A DNA stretch of 64,000 bases from Muriicola jejuensis (GTDB lineage: Bacteria; Bacteroidota; Bacteroidia; Flavobacteriales; Flavobacteriaceae), in NCBI RefSeq assembly GCF_010671595.1, contig NZ_JAABOP010000001.1, positions 62,001 to 126,000 on the forward strand, written 5' to 3'. The notes beneath the pieces were generated by a model, which saw only the letters and a program-made list of their open reading frames with translations, was not told the DNA's origin and did not search any database. This document shows positions 1 to 7,909 of the stretch, piece after piece. The stretch's first letter is position 1. Each line of letters begins with the position of its first letter. The position numbers and the translations under genes are program-made.

Positions 1-1
1 T

Positions 2-130
2 ACCTATGGGTCTACACTTACAGACACCACTTTTACACTATCCGGTGGGTTCGAATCTGGGGAATACGATTTTGACAATGACGGCACTTTTGAAATTTGC
101 GGTATCAGTATTGCATTTGTAAGAATTTAA
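2..130 (+). CDS. C-terminal end of an unknown protein (5' truncated by window)
   Basis: An open frame enters from the left edge and ends at a TAA at 128-130, giving 42 residues. The visible tail is rich in Thr, Gly and acidic residues (a DFDNDGTFEI stretch). That composition resembles the C-terminal part of an exported Bacteroidetes lipoprotein or beta-sandwich protein, but no family can be named. It converges on the acyltransferase gene at 127-663, and the two stop codons overlap by four bases. The start lies outside the window. Confidence 0.55.
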   Translation, partial: TYGSTLTDTTFTLSGGFESGEYDFDNDGTFEICGISIAFVRI

Positions 131-663
131 GTGTATTCCGGGATCTTGCCGACAACCCCTCTGTAAAAGTCCCGGAATTTCTCCATGTCGCTTTCCTTGT
201 CATCCGTAGGTGTTACAGGCGCCGAGATGAGCACTCTTTTTTTACCGAAATCAAGGGCGACCATCACCACGGGTACTCCGGCCTGTTTTGCGATATAGTA
301 GAATCCCGTTCTCCATTTTTCGACCTTCTTTCTGGTCCCTTCCGGCGAGAGAGCCAGGCGAAAAACCTCCCGTCCTTTAAATATTTCCACGGTGGAAGCC
401 ACCGTATCATGGTTCTTCGTACGATCGATGGGGGTACCACCAAGCCTTCGGAAAATCCAACCGAAAGGCGGCTTGAACAAGGTGTGTTTTCCGATGAAAT
501 GGACCTTTTTCCCAACAATACTCCTCACGAGCAGTCCGATGAGAAAATCAACCCAGCTGGTATGGGGGGCCACGATCACGACGCATTTGGACACCTCCGG
601 GAACTGGCCCACAAGTTTCCACCCCAACAGACGGCAATAAATAAAGGAACTGATTGTTCGCAT
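127..663 (-). CDS. 1-acylglycerol-3-phosphate acyltransferase-like protein (PlsC family)
   Basis: A 178-residue acyltransferase of the LPLAT/PlsC fold, which moves an acyl chain onto a lysophospholipid or related acceptor at the inner membrane. The catalytic HX4D box is intact (His34 and Asp39 in HTSWVD). A GGTPIDR motif lies near 75-81 and the acceptor-binding SPEGTR motif near 106-111. At 178 residues it is short for a true PlsC (about 240) and matches the compact acyltransferases common in Flavobacteria, so the acceptor is uncertain; it could be a lysolipid, ornithine lipid or similar. It stands alone on the minus strand, downstream of the kdnB-like gene by 87 bases. Confidence 0.85.
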   Translation of the reverse strand: MRTISSFIYCRLLGWKLVGQFPEVSKCVVIVAPHTSWVDFLIGLLVRSIVGKKVHFIGKHTLFKPPFGWIFRRLGGTPIDRTKNHDTVASTVEIFKGREVFRLALSPEGTRKKVEKWRTGFYYIAKQAGVPVVMVALDFGKKRVLISAPVTPTDDKESDMEKFRDFYRGVVGKIPEYT

Positions 664-750
664 AGCGTTCTTTCGTTTCAGCCGGGATCCGACCGTGATC
701 TTATCTCAAAGTATAAATGACCTGTTCTTACTCACTTCGTTAAAAAACGA

Positions 751-1878
751 TCATATTTCGCGGAAGATCTTTCTGAGTGTATCCGGATGAACCCGCTCTT
801 TCCATGAAGGTCCCAGGGCGTTTTCCCATAAGGGTTTCATACTGAGGGAAACAGAGACCATGGTATCCATTTCGGATTCGGACAGGTTCCTGCAAATCCC
901 TTTTGGCAGGATGATCCCGTGTTTCTTCATCATTTTTTTGAAAAGGGCAACCCCTTCGGGATAATATTCCTCCAGGTGCTGGAAGACCAGGCAATTCCCG
1001 ATGCCGTGCTTAACTCCCAAGACGTAGGACAGGCCATAGCTGAGCGCGTGGGCCACCCCTACCTGTGAATAGGCGATACTCATGCCCCCATGCCACGATG
1101 CCATCATGAGCTTGTCTCTGGATTCTACCGGAGTCAGATCCCCCAGGAACACTTCCTTGCAAAGATCCAAAGCCTTCTCCCCATAGCTCTGGCTAAAGGC
1201 ATTCAGGAAGGTGCCGTTAAGGGATTCCACACAGTGTATATAGCAGTCCATTCCCGTATAGAACCACTGATCTTTGGGAACACCTATGGTTAGATCAGGA
1301 TCCAGGATAACCTGGTCGAACGTAGTGTAATCCGAGTTGATCCCCAATTTCTTACTGGGCCCGAGCAAAACGGCCGTACGGGAGACCTCCGCACCTGTCC
1401 CGCTGATGGTCGGGATGCCTGCGTGGTATATGCCCGGTTTCTCGATCAGGTCCCATCCCTGGTATTGTTTTGCGCTTCCTTTGTTGGTGAGCAAAAGGGC
1501 AACCGCCTTGGCAAGATCCAGCAAGGTGCCTCCTCCTATCCCGACAATGCCGGAAGGAAGCTCCGAGAACTGTTCCCTGATCAGAGCGACCAGTGCATCT
1601 ACCTGATCCGTCTTGGGCTCTTCGTCTGCTGAAACAAAAATGATCTTGTCATTGAACATTACTGGCACGCGAGCCACTAACTCATTCCTTTCGAAGACCT
1701 CATCGATGAGAAAGATGACGGGTGCCTCTGCATTCCGCCTTACAGGTAAAAGAATATCGCCCAATTGATCAAAACTTCCCCTGCCAAAGACCACCCGGGG
1801 TACCATGGGGAAATTCCTGTAGCCGGTCTTCCTGCCTGCATTCGATTTGCTCACCGCTATGTTTTTCTTAACGTCCAT
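751..1878 (-). CDS. kdnB: Iron-containing alcohol dehydrogenase, KdnB-like (3-deoxy-manno-octulosonate 8-oxidase)
   Basis: A 375-residue group III (iron-dependent) alcohol dehydrogenase. The dinucleotide site shows in GIGGGTLLD and in the SGTGAEVSRTAV segment. Metal-binding Asp and His residues appear in MDCYIHCVES and in the HALSYGL and VKHGIGN motifs. The gene is six bases downstream of an HAD phosphatase gene that overlaps kdsB, giving the transcription order kdsB-HAD-kdnB. In Shewanella, KdnB oxidises C8 of Kdo before KdnA aminates it to 8-amino-Kdo, and both are encoded beside kdsB. That neighbourhood is the main reason for the KdnB call over a generic alcohol dehydrogenase. No KdnA aminotransferase is in the window. 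Confidence 0.75.
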   Translation of the reverse strand: MDVKKNIAVSKSNAGRKTGYRNFPMVPRVVFGRGSFDQLGDILLPVRRNAEAPVIFLIDEVFERNELVARVPVMFNDKIIFVSADEEPKTDQVDALVALIREQFSELPSGIVGIGGGTLLDLAKAVALLLTNKGSAKQYQGWDLIEKPGIYHAGIPTISGTGAEVSRTAVLLGPSKKLGINSDYTTFDQVILDPDLTIGVPKDQWFYTGMDCYIHCVESLNGTFLNAFSQSYGEKALDLCKEVFLGDLTPVESRDKLMMASWHGGMSIAYSQVGVAHALSYGLSYVLGVKHGIGNCLVFQHLEEYYPEGVALFKKMMKKHGIILPKGICRNLSESEMDTMVSVSLSMKPLWENALGPSWKERVHPDTLRKIFREI

Positions 1879-1884
1879 AAATAG

Positions 1885-2583
1885 CTAGAGATATTGTAAA
1901 AGTTCCTTGATACCGTTCACGGTAAGATGGTTGTTTTCATGCGAATCCGGGTCTACTTCCTCGTGGGCCCAGGTGGTGTGGAAGGGCACGTGTACCGCCT
2001 TAGCTCCCAGGGCCAGGATTGGCAATATATCCGATTTGAGAGAATTGCCAACCATCAGGAATTCCTCTATATCTATCTCCAGATGGTCCAACAGGTTCTT
2101 GTAATTCAATTCTTTTTTATCACTGAGTACCTCCACATGGTGGAAATACCTTGACAGCCCGGAGCGTTCCAATTTCCTTTCCTGGTCCAGGAGATCTCCC
2201 TTGGTTAGCACAATGAGCCTGTACTTTTCAGATAGAGTCCGGAGTACCTCTTCCACATCATCCAATAATTCCACCGGGTGGGCGATCATCCTTTTACCCA
2301 GATCCAGGATCTTGGATAAGGTTGTCTGAGAAACCTTGTTATTTGATAGGTCCAGGGCCGACTCGATCATGGAAAGCGTAAAGCTTTTGATCCCGTACCC
2401 GTAAAGATCCAGGTTGTTGATCTCGGTCCGGAAAAGTTCCTGGTCGATCTTATTCTTGGTCTCGTAGTGTTCCAGGAGGGAAGTAAACTCTTCCTCTGCT
2501 TCCCTGAAATAGGTCTCATTTACCCAGAGAGTGTCATCGGCGTCGAAACCGATCACCCTGATCTTGCTGAAATCTACTTCCAT
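1885..2583 (-). CDS. HAD-superfamily hydrolase, subfamily IA-like phosphatase
   Basis: A 232-residue haloacid dehalogenase-type phosphatase. Motif I is FDADDTLW (nucleophile Asp14, general acid Asp16), followed by a helical C1 cap. Motif II/III Lys lies in VLTKGD, and motif IV is MVGNSLKSD with the metal-binding Asp. It is larger than KdsC, which lacks a C1 cap, so it is not the usual Kdo-8-phosphate phosphatase. It may be a YjjG-like nucleotidase or a house-cleaning enzyme. Its start overlaps the end of kdsB by ten bases and kdnB starts six bases after its stop, so the three are co-transcribed and it may act on a Kdo-pathway intermediate. Confidence 0.85.
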   Translation of the reverse strand: MEVDFSKIRVIGFDADDTLWVNETYFREAEEEFTSLLEHYETKNKIDQELFRTEINNLDLYGYGIKSFTLSMIESALDLSNNKVSQTTLSKILDLGKRMIAHPVELLDDVEEVLRTLSEKYRLIVLTKGDLLDQERKLERSGLSRYFHHVEVLSDKKELNYKNLLDHLEIDIEEFLMVGNSLKSDILPILALGAKAVHVPFHTTWAHEEVDPDSHENNHLTVNGIKELLQYL

Positions 2584-3302
2584 GCTGCTTTTGCTTTTTC
2601 GAGGTCCTCCGGGGTGTCGATCTCTATTCCCGTTACGTGGGTCTCAACCATTTTGATCTTTTTGCCGTATTCCAGGTACCTGATGGCCTCTATCTTTTCT
2701 GCGGCCTCCAGGGGAAGCATGGGGAGTTGTTTAAAATCCAATACAGCCTGCTTCCTGAAGGCGTATACTCCCTTGTGTTTATAATAGGCCGGGGAGATGT
2801 CGACCGCCCTGGGAAACGGGATCACGGAGCGGGAAAAATAAAGGGCAAAATTGCGCTGGTCTACGATCACCTTGACCGTATTGGGGCTTTCGATATCTTC
2901 TTTCTCGGTGATCCTCGTCATAAGGGAAGCAAGGTCGATCTCCCTATTAGGGTCCTGCCTGAAGACCTCGATAAGTCCTGAGAGGCTTTCCCTGTCCGTA
3001 AATGGTTCATCGCCCTGTACATTGACAACGATGTCTATATCCATATTCCGCACCGCCTCGGCGATCCTGTCACTTCCCGTTTCGTGTTCTTCCACGCTCA
3101 TCAGGGCCTTTCCCCCGCACTCCTGTATCGTCTCGAATATGAGTCGGCTGTCAGTCACTACATACACTTCGTCAAAGAGTTCAGTTGCCACGGCAGCCTC
3201 ATAGGTCCGCACGATCACCGGTTTACCGGCCAAATCCTGCATGAGTTTCCCGGGGAATCGGGAAGCCGCGTATCTCGCAGGGATCATGGCTATAATCTTC
3301 AT
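2574..3302 (-). CDS. kdsB: 3-deoxy-manno-octulosonate cytidylyltransferase (CMP-Kdo synthetase)
   Basis: A 242-residue nucleotidyltransferase that activates Kdo (or 8-amino-Kdo) with CTP to CMP-Kdo for lipid A core assembly in the cytosol. The N-terminal CTP-binding signature [14 protein letters not shown] is present, followed by QGDEPF and the C-terminal [13 protein letters not shown] segment. Length is that of typical KdsB. It is the first gene of a kdsB-HAD-kdnB transcription unit. If the kdnB call is right, this copy may prefer 8-amino-Kdo, as Shewanella KdsB does. Confidence 0.95.
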   Translation of the reverse strand: MKIIAMIPARYAASRFPGKLMQDLAGKPVIVRTYEAAVATELFDEVYVVTDSRLIFETIQECGGKALMSVEEHETGSDRIAEAVRNMDIDIVVNVQGDEPFTDRESLSGLIEVFRQDPNREIDLASLMTRITEKEDIESPNTVKVIVDQRNFALYFSRSVIPFPRAVDISPAYYKHKGVYAFRKQAVLDFKQLPMLPLEAAEKIEAIRYLEYGKKIKMVETHVTGIEIDTPEDLEKAKAAWK

Positions 3303-3320
3303 AGTTTGCTCAGGGATAAA

Positions 3321-3893
3321 TTATTTGTTACTCAGTCTCGGGCGTAATTTTCTGTAGATGACAAATATAAAGATCAACAGGAGGATTACAAGGACAGAAG
3401 CTATCACGGGGGCCAGGATGGAAACTATGGAAAAAAGAAGGGCCGTAAAGGTCTCGATAAAAGCTATGACCGGATTTCCTATCCCGGCAGTAGTAGTGGT
3501 CGAGGTAAGCCTTCCCGTAGCAGAGGCCCCTTTGATGGCGGCAGCAGTCCCACCCCCTGCGATGATAGCCAGGGACCAGGTGACCACAGGGTCCAAATCT
3601 GCGATGGTGGCAACCATAACCGCCGTTCCCGCCAGGGTGGCCAGCGGCAGGGCAATACTGTCCAATAAGTTATCCACAAAGGGGATAAAGTAGGCGAATA
3701 CCTCTACAAGGGTCGCAACTCCAAGGGTGATAATCGCCGGAAGGCTTCCGATCCACAACCAGTTCTCGTTGAGCTCCCAGATCCCGAAATAAGAGGCCAG
3801 GCTTAGGGCGAACAAAGGCAGGAATACCCGGAATCCCACCGAAGCGGCCAGTCCTATTCCCAAAAAGATACTGATCATGGTCTCTGAGGTCAT
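3321..3893 (-). CDS. DUF4126 membrane protein
   Basis: A 190-residue integral membrane protein with about five hydrophobic segments and a small-residue-rich central loop (IIAGGGTAAAIKGASATG). These features match the DUF4126 family, which has no established function. The C-terminal end is a basic tail after a long helix (IFVIYRKLRPRL). It lies 18 bases upstream of kdsB on the same strand and could be the first gene of that unit. Nothing in the sequence indicates a transported substrate. Confidence 0.8.
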   Translation of the reverse strand: MTSETMISIFLGIGLAASVGFRVFLPLFALSLASYFGIWELNENWLWIGSLPAIITLGVATLVEVFAYFIPFVDNLLDSIALPLATLAGTAVMVATIADLDPVVTWSLAIIAGGGTAAAIKGASATGRLTSTTTTAGIGNPVIAFIETFTALLFSIVSILAPVIASVLVILLLIFIFVIYRKLRPRLSNK

Positions 3894-3929
3894 CTGTGAT
3901 CTGTCTTTCCCTCTAAAATTAAAGTATTC

Positions 3930-5363
3930 TCAGTTGAGAAAAAAATCATCCTTGAATCCTATCAAATACAATCTTTCCCGGGCCCGGGTCACGGCTGTAT
4001 ACAACCAGCGGAAATACTCCCTGTCCGGTCCGCCGGGCAGGTAAGGCTGTTCTACAAAGACGGTATGCCATTGTCCTCCCTGCGATTTGTGACAGGTGAT
4101 CGCATAGGAGAATTTCACCTGGAGCGCATTGAAGAAAGGGTTGTTCTTCACCGCGAGGAATTTTTTGTATTTGGAGGTTTCCTGGGCGTAATCCTTCATG
4201 ACCTCCTGGTATAGCCTGTTCCCGTCCTCGTAGGAAAGCGATGGTGTTTCAGCGGTCAGGGTATCCAGCAGCAGAACGGTCTCGAAAGGCTTCTGGTCCG
4301 GGTAGTCAGTCATTCTCACCTTTACCTCTGCGAACCGAAAGCCGTAAAGATCCTTAAAGGCAAAGATCTCCAGTACTTCAATGATATCTCCGTTGGCGAT
4401 GAAGCCCGCAGCCGATTTAGGGTTGAGCCAGAAATAGTTGTTCTTGACCACCATCAGGTAGTCTCCCGGGGCCAGATCGTGTTCGAGGAAGAGGATGCGC
4501 TTCCTGATATTTTCATTGTACAGGTTGGCCCGTTTATTGGATCTCACGATAAGGGCGGTCTCCTCCTTACCCTGGGATGCATAGGCGTCCTCAATAGCGT
4601 CCTGAATGGCATACCCGTCTACCAGGCGAATGATGTCGGTAAAGGGGTGAAGGCGGAACTGAAACTGGTCATATACTTCAAGATCGAGTTCATCCCTCAA
4701 CCGGGTGGCATTGGCCAAAATACCGGAATCCTGTACCTGCCGGACCACCTCATCGAGCTCTATAGAGGTCACTTCCTTCGCATAGCGGTTTTGCAGCTGC
4801 CCTTCGTCCAGAGCGGGGCTGAGGAAGAGTTTAACAGGGGGCAGCTGGGCCGTATCCCCTATGAGGATCAATTTGCACTGATGCCCTGAATACACAAACT
4901 GTATGAGATCGTCCAGGAGGGATCCGTTCTCAAGGAGCTTACTGTCTGCGGGAGTATCAGGGATCATGGAGGCCTCGTCCACGATAAAAACCGTGTTCCT
5001 GTGCTTGTTCGGGGCCAGGACGAACTGTATCCCCCCTCCCCTTTGCTTCCTTGGAAAATAAATCTTCCTGTGTATGGTGAAAGCCTGCGTTTTGGCATAA
5101 CTCGACATGACCTTGGCCGCCCTTCCCGTTGGGGCCATAAGCACGGACTTGATCTTGGTATTCCAGAGATTGGTGACCAGATCCCCTACAATGGTGGTCT
5201 TTCCGGTACCGGCATATCCCTTGAGCAGGAATACCCTGTCCGCATTCTTGTCCATCAAAAATTCCGAGAGGAGTTGAAGGGTGATATCCTGTTTGGTAGT
5301 GGGTGTATGAGGAAATTTCTCCCTGAGCAATGCGTAAAAAGAAGACGGGGTGGTCGTCGCCAT
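3930..5363 (-). CDS. ATP-dependent RecD/PIF1-like DNA helicase (SF1B)
   Basis: A 477-residue superfamily 1 helicase. Walker A is GYAGTGKTT near residue 50, Walker B is VDEASMIPD, motif III is IGDTAQLPPV, and the C-terminal UvrD/RecD-like motifs are ITCHKSQGGQW and YTAVTRARERLYL. It lacks the long N-terminal domains of RecD2 or RecD, and there are no recB or recC neighbours. It is therefore a stand-alone small SF1B helicase of the kind widespread in Bacteroidetes, probably acting in repair or replication. Its start lies close to and divergent from the promoter at 5405-5432. Confidence 0.88.
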   Translation of the reverse strand: MATTTPSSFYALLREKFPHTPTTKQDITLQLLSEFLMDKNADRVFLLKGYAGTGKTTIVGDLVTNLWNTKIKSVLMAPTGRAAKVMSSYAKTQAFTIHRKIYFPRKQRGGGIQFVLAPNKHRNTVFIVDEASMIPDTPADSKLLENGSLLDDLIQFVYSGHQCKLILIGDTAQLPPVKLFLSPALDEGQLQNRYAKEVTSIELDEVVRQVQDSGILANATRLRDELDLEVYDQFQFRLHPFTDIIRLVDGYAIQDAIEDAYASQGKEETALIVRSNKRANLYNENIRKRILFLEHDLAPGDYLMVVKNNYFWLNPKSAAGFIANGDIIEVLEIFAFKDLYGFRFAEVKVRMTDYPDQKPFETVLLLDTLTAETPSLSYEDGNRLYQEVMKDYAQETSKYKKFLAVKNNPFFNALQVKFSYAITCHKSQGGQWHTVFVEQPYLPGGPDREYFRWLYTAVTRARERLYLIGFKDDFFLN

Positions 5364-5404
5364 AGGAGCCCAAAGATAACGAGGATTTTCTAGGTCAAAC
5401 CCTT

Positions 5405-5432
5405 TTGCGATTAAAAAAAAATTGTAGTTTTG
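5405..5432 (+). promoter_or_regulatory. Bacteroidetes-type promoter, TTG-N17-TAnnTTTG
   Basis: TTG at 5405-5407 is followed after 17 bases by TAGTTTTG at 5425-5432, an exact match to the Bacteroidetes housekeeping promoter (-33 TTG, -7 TAnnTTTG). It sits 34 bases before the ATG of the gene at 5467 and would drive that gene together with DUF3822 and rsmD. Confidence 0.7.
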
Positions 5433-5466
5433 TTGGAACCGCTAAATCTAACTAACATCAGTTCTA

Positions 5467-6117
5467 ATGAAAACCATTATACAGATAGTACTTTGGATCG
5501 TATGTATTGCTTTAGGATTTTTAATTTACAAATCTGTTACCGGACCCATTGAGTTTAAAAAGGTAAAAGAACAGCGTTTTGCAAGGGTCATTTCTGTAAT
5601 GAAGGACATCCGCAATTCACAGGAAGCCTATAAAACGGTAAACGGTAAATTTGCCAGTGATTTCCAAAGTCTTATCGCCTTCGTGGACACTGGAAAATAC
5701 ACTATAACCCAGCAGAGGGATTCCTCTTATATGGAATTCGACAAGAATTACGGAATAGACCTGCTCAAGGAAATCACCATTATCGATACCCTGGGATTTA
5801 TTCCCGTAAAGGATTCTATTTTCAAAGGAGACAACCGCTATAAAACTATGATGAATATACCCTATGCACAGAGCGGGGAAACCTTCGAAATGAAGGCAGA
5901 TATCGTAGAAAAAAGCGGGTATAAGGCCCCTGTTTTTGAAGTGAAGGTCAAAAAGGATATCATCCTATACGACCAACCCAAAGATCTGCTGGCCAGGGAG
6001 AATGCGCAGGTAAGTGTTGAAGAAGTTAATGGTCCCGAAATCAAAGTTGGTTCCCTTACCGAGGTGAGTACCAATGGAAACTGGCCCCCTATTTATGACA
6101 AAAAAGGAGACCAATAA
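5467..6117 (+). CDS. Conserved membrane-anchored protein of unknown function upstream of DUF3822-rsmD
   Basis: A 216-residue protein with one N-terminal hydrophobic helix (about residues 4-23), followed by a soluble domain that is probably periplasmic. The region after the helix (RFARVISVMKDIRNSQEAYK) resembles the first helix of pseudopilins, with an alternating small/charged pattern, but no prepilin peptidase site is visible. I do not recognise a named family. It is the first gene of a three-gene set with DUF3822 and rsmD, and its 3' end overlaps the next gene by about 23 bases, so translation is probably coupled. Confidence 0.75.
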   Translation: MKTIIQIVLWIVCIALGFLIYKSVTGPIEFKKVKEQRFARVISVMKDIRNSQEAYKTVNGKFASDFQSLIAFVDTGKYTITQQRDSSYMEFDKNYGIDLLKEITIIDTLGFIPVKDSIFKGDNRYKTMMNIPYAQSGETFEMKADIVEKSGYKAPVFEVKVKKDIILYDQPKDLLARENAQVSVEEVNGPEIKVGSLTEVSTNGNWPPIYDKKGDQ

Positions 6118-6934
6118 GGAACCTGGGGAAGATCTCATTCTGGAAGATTACTATCACTTGTCCATTCAGGTCAGTCTGAATGGACTTTCTTTTTGCATCC
6201 TGGACTCCATCGGAAAAAAGATCGTGCGGGCCGAGTCCCGCAGGTTCAGTTCCAGACTCAATCCCTTTGATGCGCAAAAGGAGCTCAAAGCCTTTATCAA
6301 ATCCTCGGGAGTCACTGATTACGCATTTTCTGAGGTGGTGGTAGTTCACAGGAATGACCTGTATAGCCTGGTCCCCAAGGTCCTTTTCGATCCCGGAGAA
6401 TTACCCAACTATCTCAAGTACAATGCCAAGATCCTGGCCAATGACCTCCTGGAATACGATGAGATCCCTTCCTTCGACCTCGTGAACGTATATGTCCCCT
6501 TTGTCAATATCAACAACACCATATACGACTTTTTCGGAGATTTTGAATTCAAACACCACAGCAGCGTCCTGATAGAATCCCTGCTGGCAAGCACTTCCGG
6601 AAGTAACGAAACGGTCTGTTTCGCCCATGTCACCCCGGAAGAGCTGGACCTTATCGTCCTCAAACAAAAGAAACTGGTGTTTTTTAACAACTTTTCATGC
6701 CATACCCCTGAGGACTTTCTCTATTATCTCCTGTTCACCATGGAGCAATTGCAACTCGATACGGGCGAGACCAAGTTGAGGGTTTTTGGTTCTATTGAAG
6801 AAGGGGATCCCCTTTTTGATCTGTGCCAGGAATATATACAGCACCTTTCGCTTTATATACCAGACCTGCCGAAAGACATTTCTTCTGACGGACCCGATCT
6901 GCAGGACCATTACCTGGAAATAAACGCCTTTTAA
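6095..6934 (+). CDS. DUF3822 family protein
   Basis: A Bacteroidetes-specific protein of about 279 residues with the DUF3822 signature near the N-terminus (YHLSIQVSLNGLSFCILD). The family is thought to have an actin/ASKHA-like fold but has no proven function. Two in-frame ATGs exist, at 6074 and 6095. I chose the second because MTKKETNKEPGED looks like the usual polar N-terminus and keeps the overlap with the upstream gene shorter. The stop at 6934 directly abuts the rsmD ATG at 6935. This DUF3822-rsmD pairing suggests a link to ribosome biogenesis, which is inference only. Confidence 0.85.
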   Translation: MTKKETNKEPGEDLILEDYYHLSIQVSLNGLSFCILDSIGKKIVRAESRRFSSRLNPFDAQKELKAFIKSSGVTDYAFSEVVVVHRNDLYSLVPKVLFDPGELPNYLKYNAKILANDLLEYDEIPSFDLVNVYVPFVNINNTIYDFFGDFEFKHHSSVLIESLLASTSGSNETVCFAHVTPEELDLIVLKQKKLVFFNNFSCHTPEDFLYYLLFTMEQLQLDTGETKLRVFGSIEEGDPLFDLCQEYIQHLSLYIPDLPKDISSDGPDLQDHYLEINAF

Positions 6935-7480
6935 ATGAGGATCATCTCAGGCACCCATAAAGGCAGGCGGATCACTCCTCCCAGGAACCTGCCCGTCCGG
7001 CCTACGACCGACATGGCCAAGGAGGCCTTGTTCAACATCCTGGGCAATCGGCTCTACTTTGAGGAAACGAAGATCCTGGATCTCTTTGCAGGTACCGGCA
7101 ATATCAGCTTCGAATTCGCCTCCAGGGGAAGCAGGGAAATCACCAGTATAGACCAGCACCCGGGTTGCGTAAAGTTCATCAATGAAAAGGCAGCAGAATG
7201 GGGGCTTCCCATCAGGGCCCGGCGAATGGATGTCTTTAAGTACCTTGAAACGACCTCCGGAAAATACGACCTTATTCTGGCTGACCCCCCCTACGGTATC
7301 TCCCTGGAGGATTTCCAGAAGATCCACTCGCAGGTCTTTGAAAGAGGACTCCTGGCCCCGGGAGGAATACTGATCATTGAACACTCCAAACAGACGGATC
7401 TGTCCCACCTGGAGAACGCGACAGAGATCAGACAATACGGCAATAGCAGATTCAGCTTTTTTGAGGAGAAAAAAGAATGA
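6935..7480 (+). CDS. rsmD: 16S rRNA (guanine966-N2)-methyltransferase RsmD
   Basis: A 181-residue Rossmann-fold methyltransferase that modifies G966 of 16S rRNA during 30S assembly. It opens with RIISGTHKGRRI, a typical RsmD start. The SAM-binding motif is DLFAGTGNISFEF, and the catalytic motif is ADPPYG (N6/N2-MTase DPPY). Length is standard. The TGA stop at 7478-7480 overlaps the last base pairs of the convergent RNase P RNA gene, an unusually tight arrangement. Confidence 0.95.
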   Translation: MRIISGTHKGRRITPPRNLPVRPTTDMAKEALFNILGNRLYFEETKILDLFAGTGNISFEFASRGSREITSIDQHPGCVKFINEKAAEWGLPIRARRMDVFKYLETTSGKYDLILADPPYGISLEDFQKIHSQVFERGLLAPGGILIIEHSKQTDLSHLENATEIRQYGNSRFSFFEEKKE

Positions 7481-7785
7481 GCAGATCATAAGCCGGATTC
7501 TGTTCCCTGAGAAGGGCCCTTATCATTTATCTGGATGAACGGTTACCCGCACATTCTATCCGCCTACCCTTCAGCTCGGACGTGCCGCCCTCAGTCGCTG
7601 ATTTACATGGCGTTTCACCGCATAGAGTTTACCTGATTTCACTACAGCATTACCTGTACTTGCTTTCTGTTGCACTTGTCCTTTCCCGCCGAAACGGGAA
7701 GACGGGCGTTACCCGCTATGCTGCACTACGGTGTCCGGACTTTCCTCCCCCCGTTTATACCGGGGAGCGATAAGGTGATCTGCTC
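7479..7785 (-). ncRNA. rnpB: RNase P RNA (bacterial class A)
   Basis: On the minus strand the sequence carries the universal RNase P RNA core: GAGGAAAGTCCGGACACC at the 5' side, the ACAG(A/T)AA-type segment, and a 3' GCTTATGATCTGC end. P1 is formed by GAGCAGATCA at 7785-7776 pairing with TGATCTGCTC at 7488-7479, which fixes both ends and gives about 307 bases. The L15-type GGATT near the 3' side (AATCCGGC) is visible. It processes tRNA 5' ends together with RnpA, which is encoded elsewhere. The 3' end overlaps the rsmD stop codon by two bases. Confidence 0.95.
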
Positions 7786-7789
7786 GGTA

Positions 7790-7797
7790 CAAAGATA
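7790..7797 (-). promoter_or_regulatory. -7 box of rnpB promoter
   Basis: The minus strand reads TATCTTTG, a perfect TAnnTTTG box, ending five bases before the predicted first base of the RNase P RNA. A matching -33 TTG at normal spacing is not clear. Confidence 0.65.
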
Positions 7798-7862
7798 CGC
7801 CAATTGTTGATAAAAATTCGGGAATCCCGTTGAAAAGGAAGGTCGTAACCGATCCCTATCTT

Positions 7863-7870
7863 TATATTTG
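7863..7870 (+). promoter_or_regulatory. -7 box of dnaX promoter
   Basis: TATATTTG matches TAnnTTTG and lies 39 bases upstream of the dnaX ATG. It is divergent from the rnpB promoter about 70 bases away. No good -33 TTG is seen at 17-23 bases. Confidence 0.5.
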
Positions 7871-7909
7871 TAAGAAGAGGTTTTCCCAAATCGAAATTGT
7901 TTTCTTTTC

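Noticed and set aside
97-720. 207-codon plus-strand frame at the left edge
   Set aside because: It is antisense to the PlsC-like acyltransferase, which has intact HX4D and SPEGTR motifs. The plus frame shows no motif.
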